From JAWXCB01 sp034440455 (lineage in GTDB: Bacteria > Bacteroidota > Bacteroidia > Chitinophagales > CAIOSU01), in NCBI GenBank assembly GCA_034440455.1, contig JAWXCB010000114.1:10667-74666 (forward strand): a DNA stretch of 64,000 nucleotides. Direction: 5' to 3'. The translations under genes were made by a program, and so were the position numbers. Under the pieces are notes generated by a model. That model saw nothing but the letters and a program-made list of their open reading frames with translations. It searched no databases and was not told the origin of the DNA. Every line of letters begins with the position of its first letter. Position 1 is the first letter of the stretch. Below, one piece after another: positions 61,396 to 64,000 of this stretch.

Positions 61396-63828
61396 ATGTT
61401 CAGCAACTCGTTCCAGGAAGATGATGTGGAGTTTCTCCCGATGATTTCGATTGATGATGAGCCGGAAACAGCGGAGCAAAAGCAAAAAGTAGAATTTGCT
61501 GACGAGGTTCCCATTTTGCCCCTGCGCAACACTGTGCTCTTTCCCGGTGTCGTGATTCCGATTACTGTGGGGCGCGACAAATCCATCAAAGCGGTGAAAG
61601 AGGCTTACAAAACCAATCGCATCGTTGGCGTAATCTCACAAATAGATTCTTCCATTGAAGACCCCGAGAAGAAAGACCTCAACACCATCGGCACCGTAGC
61701 CCGCATCGTGAAGCTGCTGAAGATTCCCGATGGCAGCACTACGGTAATCATTCAAGGCAGACACCGTTTCCGCGTGAAAGAAATTATTTCGGAAGAACCT
61801 TTCATGCGCGCCAAAATCGAGCAGTTGAAAGATATTCCCGCAAAAGACCTGAAAGAATTTAACGCCACCACCGGCTCCATAAAAGACCTTGCTGCACAAA
61901 TCATTAAGATGTCGCCCAACCTTCCCTCAGAGGCGGCTATCATGCTGAAGAATATTAACAACTCCACTTTCCTGTTGCATTTCATTTCTTCAAACCTCAA
62001 TGCTGAATTGCCGGAGAAGCAAAAAATCCTTGAGGTGGATGACCTTGCGGAACGCGCGAAGATGGTGCTGAAACATCTCAACAACGATTTTCAGTTGCTG
62101 GAGTTGAAGAACAAAATCCAGTCGAAGGTACGCACCGATATTGAGAAGCAACAGAAAGAATATTTCCTGCATCAGCAAATCAAATCCATGCAGGAAGAAC
62201 TTGGCGCTGAGCCGAACGGACAGGAAATAAAACGCCTGAAAGACCGCGCTGCGGAAATGAAGTGGAGCAAAGAAGTGGGGGATGTCTTCAAGCGCGAATC
62301 CGAAAAGATTGAGCGCATGAATGTAAACGCTGCTGAATATTCCGTGCAGTTGAATTACCTCGAACTGCTGCTCGACCTGCCCTGGGGTATTTTCACCAAA
62401 GATGATATTAACTTAAAGAAAGCCAAAGACGTACTCGACAAAGACCACTTCGGCTTGGAGAAAGTGAAAGACCGCATTCTTGAATATCTCGCAGTACTGA
62501 AGTTGAAGGGCGATATGAAGTCGCCCATCCTCTGCTTTGTGGGACCTCCCGGTGTGGGCAAAACATCGCTGGGGCGTTCCATCGCAAATTCACTGGGACG
62601 AAAGTTCGTGCGCATGTCGCTGGGCGGCTTGCATGATGAATCCGAAATTCGCGGACACCGCAAAACATATATTGGCGCGATGCCGGGGCGCATCATGCAG
62701 TCCTTAAAGAAAGTGAAAACATCAAACCCCGTGTTTGTGCTTGATGAGGTGGATAAAGTGGGAACCGATTTCCGTGGCGACCCTTCCTCTGCGCTGCTCG
62801 AAGTGCTCGACCCTGAACAGAACAATAAATTTTATGACAACTATCTTGAGCTTGAATACGACCTTTCAAAAGTGCTCTTCATCGCCACCGCCAATTCGAT
62901 GAACACCATCCAGCCGGCATTGCGCGACAGGATGGAAGTGATTGAAATAAGCGGCTACAGCACCGAAGAGAAAATTGAAATTGCGAAGCGGCATCTCCTG
63001 ATGAAGCAAAGAGAAGCCCACGGCTTAAAGGCGAAGCAAATCCGCATTTCGGAAAAAACACTGGAGTTTGTCATTGAAAACTACACCCGCGAATCAGGCG
63101 TGCGCGACCTCGACCGCAAGATTGCCTCGCTCATGCGCAACGTGGCGCGCGAAGTGGCCACGCACAAAAACTATGAGGCTATTATCAACCCGGAAGATGC
63201 GCGCAAAATTCTCGGACCCGAATCGTTTGATAAAGATATCTATAAAGAACACCAGCCCGCAGGCGTAGCCATCGGGCTGGCGTGGACACCCGTAGGCGGT
63301 GACATCCTCTTTATCGAAACGAGTCTCAGCAAAGGCAAAGGCGAGCTTACCCTCACCGGCAACCTCGGCAACGTGATGAAAGAATCCGCCAGCACTGCGC
63401 TTAGCTTCATCAAGTCGCATTGCGCAGAGCTGGGCATTGACCCCGAAGCGTTCACCACCAGCAACATCCACGTGCATGTGCCCGAAGGCGCCATCCCAAA
63501 AGATGGTCCTTCGGCAGGCATCACCATGATGGCATCGCTCACCTCGGCATTCACCGGGCGCAAGCTAAAGCCCTACCTCGCGATGACGGGCGAAATCACC
63601 CTGCGCGGCAAAGTGTTGCCCGTGGGAGGCATCAAAGAAAAGATTCTTGCGGCAAAACGCGCTGGCTTAAAAAACATCGTGCTGTGCCGCGCCAACAAAA
63701 AGAACGTGGACGAAATCAACAAAGAATATTTGCAGGGCGTTGCCTTCAATTATGTGGACACGATGCTGGAAGGGCTGGATGCAGTGCTGGAGAAGAAAGC
63801 AGTTAAAAAGAATTCGGTGATTCGATAA
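61396..63828 (+). CDS. lon: ATP-dependent protease Lon
   Basis: Cytoplasmic AAA+ protease that degrades misfolded and regulatory proteins. The 810-residue protein has the N-terminal substrate domain (about 40-235, starting PILPLRNTVLFPGVVIPITV), a helical/coiled region, Walker A GPPGVGKTS (from 383), Walker B PVFVLDEVDKVG, the arginine-finger region LRDRMEVIEISGY, and the C-terminal peptidase domain with the Ser/Lys dyad: Ser706 in PKDGPSAGIT and the Lys in GGIKEKILAAKRAG (about 747-749). Length is typical of the LonA type. The ATG at 61396 begins FSNSFQEDDVEFLPMISID, an acidic N-terminal extension common in Bacteroidota. No heat-shock promoter was recognised. Confidence 0.98.
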   Translation: MFSNSFQEDDVEFLPMISIDDEPETAEQKQKVEFADEVPILPLRNTVLFPGVVIPITVGRDKSIKAVKEAYKTNRIVGVISQIDSSIEDPEKKDLNTIGTVARIVKLLKIPDGSTTVIIQGRHRFRVKEIISEEPFMRAKIEQLKDIPAKDLKEFNATTGSIKDLAAQIIKMSPNLPSEAAIMLKNINNSTFLLHFISSNLNAELPEKQKILEVDDLAERAKMVLKHLNNDFQLLELKNKIQSKVRTDIEKQQKEYFLHQQIKSMQEELGAEPNGQEIKRLKDRAAEMKWSKEVGDVFKRESEKIERMNVNAAEYSVQLNYLELLLDLPWGIFTKDDINLKKAKDVLDKDHFGLEKVKDRILEYLAVLKLKGDMKSPILCFVGPPGVGKTSLGRSIANSLGRKFVRMSLGGLHDESEIRGHRKTYIGAMPGRIMQSLKKVKTSNPVFVLDEVDKVGTDFRGDPSSALLEVLDPEQNNKFYDNYLELEYDLSKVLFIATANSMNTIQPALRDRMEVIEISGYSTEEKIEIAKRHLLMKQREAHGLKAKQIRISEKTLEFVIENYTRESGVRDLDRKIASLMRNVAREVATHKNYEAIINPEDARKILGPESFDKDIYKEHQPAGVAIGLAWTPVGGDILFIETSLSKGKGELTLTGNLGNVMKESASTALSFIKSHCAELGIDPEAFTTSNIHVHVPEGAIPKDGPSAGITMMASLTSAFTGRKLKPYLAMTGEITLRGKVLPVGGIKEKILAAKRAGLKNIVLCRANKKNVDEINKEYLQGVAFNYVDTMLEGLDAVLEKKAVKKNSVIR

Positions 63829-63870
63829 TTCGATGATTCGGTTATGTTGCTTGCATCATCGAATTGGTTT

Positions 63871-63918
63871 GGCGCGTACTGATTTCATTTCTTTAACGCA
63901 TTGTCTTGTAGCGCTGAC
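63871..63918 (-). repeat. Dispersed intergenic repeat, copy C
   Basis: Reverse complement of copy A (17380-17428): GGCGCGTACTGATTTCATTT with CTTTAACGCATTGTCTTGTAG and CGCTGAC. About 38 of 48 positions look identical by eye; the middle differs most. Confidence 0.75.
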
Positions 63919-63960
63919 AATAGAAGGGGAGTGGTGTTTTTCAGCAAAGCGACAGTTCCC

Positions 63961-63995
63961 GTCATTCTGAGCGGAGTCCTACGCAGCGAAGAATC
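63961..63995. repeat. Dispersed repeat GTCATTCTGAGC ... GAAGAATC, copy 2
   Basis: GTCATTCTGAGCGGAGTCCT with ACGCAGCGAAGAATC is the inverted copy of 42168-42202. It lies at the window edge, so its full length is not seen. Confidence 0.7.
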
Positions 63996-64000
63996 CCCAA

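Overview
This window looks like a chromosomal stretch of a free-living member of the Bacteroidota, probably on the Chitinophagales/Sphingobacteriales side, though I cannot place it below phylum. Four intact proteins and one remnant carry C-terminal type IX secretion (T9SS type A) sorting domains. Several genes have Bacteroidota-type promoters (TTG, 17-23 nt, TANNTTTG) and Shine-Dalgarno sequences are mostly absent. Gene pairs typical of the phylum are present (tamB/tsaD divergent, yidC/pyrG, folE/queD).

Layout. 0.4-11.5 kb: a 1-Cys peroxiredoxin, a T9SS beta-propeller-like protein, TamB, divergent tsaD, a secreted polyester-hydrolase-like esterase with a T9SS tail, and an SDR dehydrogenase. 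11.5-18.8 kb is an accessory region holding a PIN-type toxin-antitoxin (TA) pair, a decayed fibronectin-III-like gene, an AT-rich McrBC-type modified-DNA restriction operon, a decayed RelE/ParE-type TA pair and a HEPN/MNT pair. 19-26 kb: pyruvate dehydrogenase E1 beta, aguB and aguA, then yidC and pyrG on the opposite strand. 26-34 kb: a YoeB toxin whose antitoxin gene carries a stop codon, a TMTC-like TPR membrane protein, mltG with a seven-haem cytochrome c, a second PIN TA pair, and a scar joining two truncated genes. 34.1-34.4 kb: an independently transcribed structured RNA with tRNA-like ends that I cannot assign to a family. 34.5-47.5 kb: an Lrp/AsnC regulator, envelope proteins, an M23 peptidase, a PgpH-like 7TM-HD phosphodiesterase, fabD, folE, queD, a WG-repeat protein, argS, a DUF433/DUF5615 TA pair and speA. 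48-54 kb: an RND efflux operon (TolC, adaptor, pump). 54-64 kb: a CocE/X-Pro-peptidase-like T9SS protein, another T9SS protein, a Mpo1-like protein, a beta-helix lipoprotein, a GT39-like membrane protein and lon.

Genes that work together. speA, aguA and aguB encode the three steps arginine -> agmatine -> N-carbamoylputrescine -> putrescine, in two separate places. mcrB and mcrC form one restriction system. The three RND genes form a tripartite exporter. Six TA loci lie in 64 kb, two with a disabled partner: one lost its toxin, the other has an interrupted antitoxin and an apparently active toxin.

The most unusual signals are (i) small dispersed palindromic repeats that have entered coding sequences in frame (tsaD, the GT39-like gene) or supply spurious or real N-termini (SDR, aguA), similar in logic to Rickettsia palindromic elements; (ii) the structured RNA at 34.1-34.4 kb; (iii) the McrB protein with two PUA/EVE-like reader domains; and (iv) the T9SS-exported polyester-hydrolase-like enzyme.
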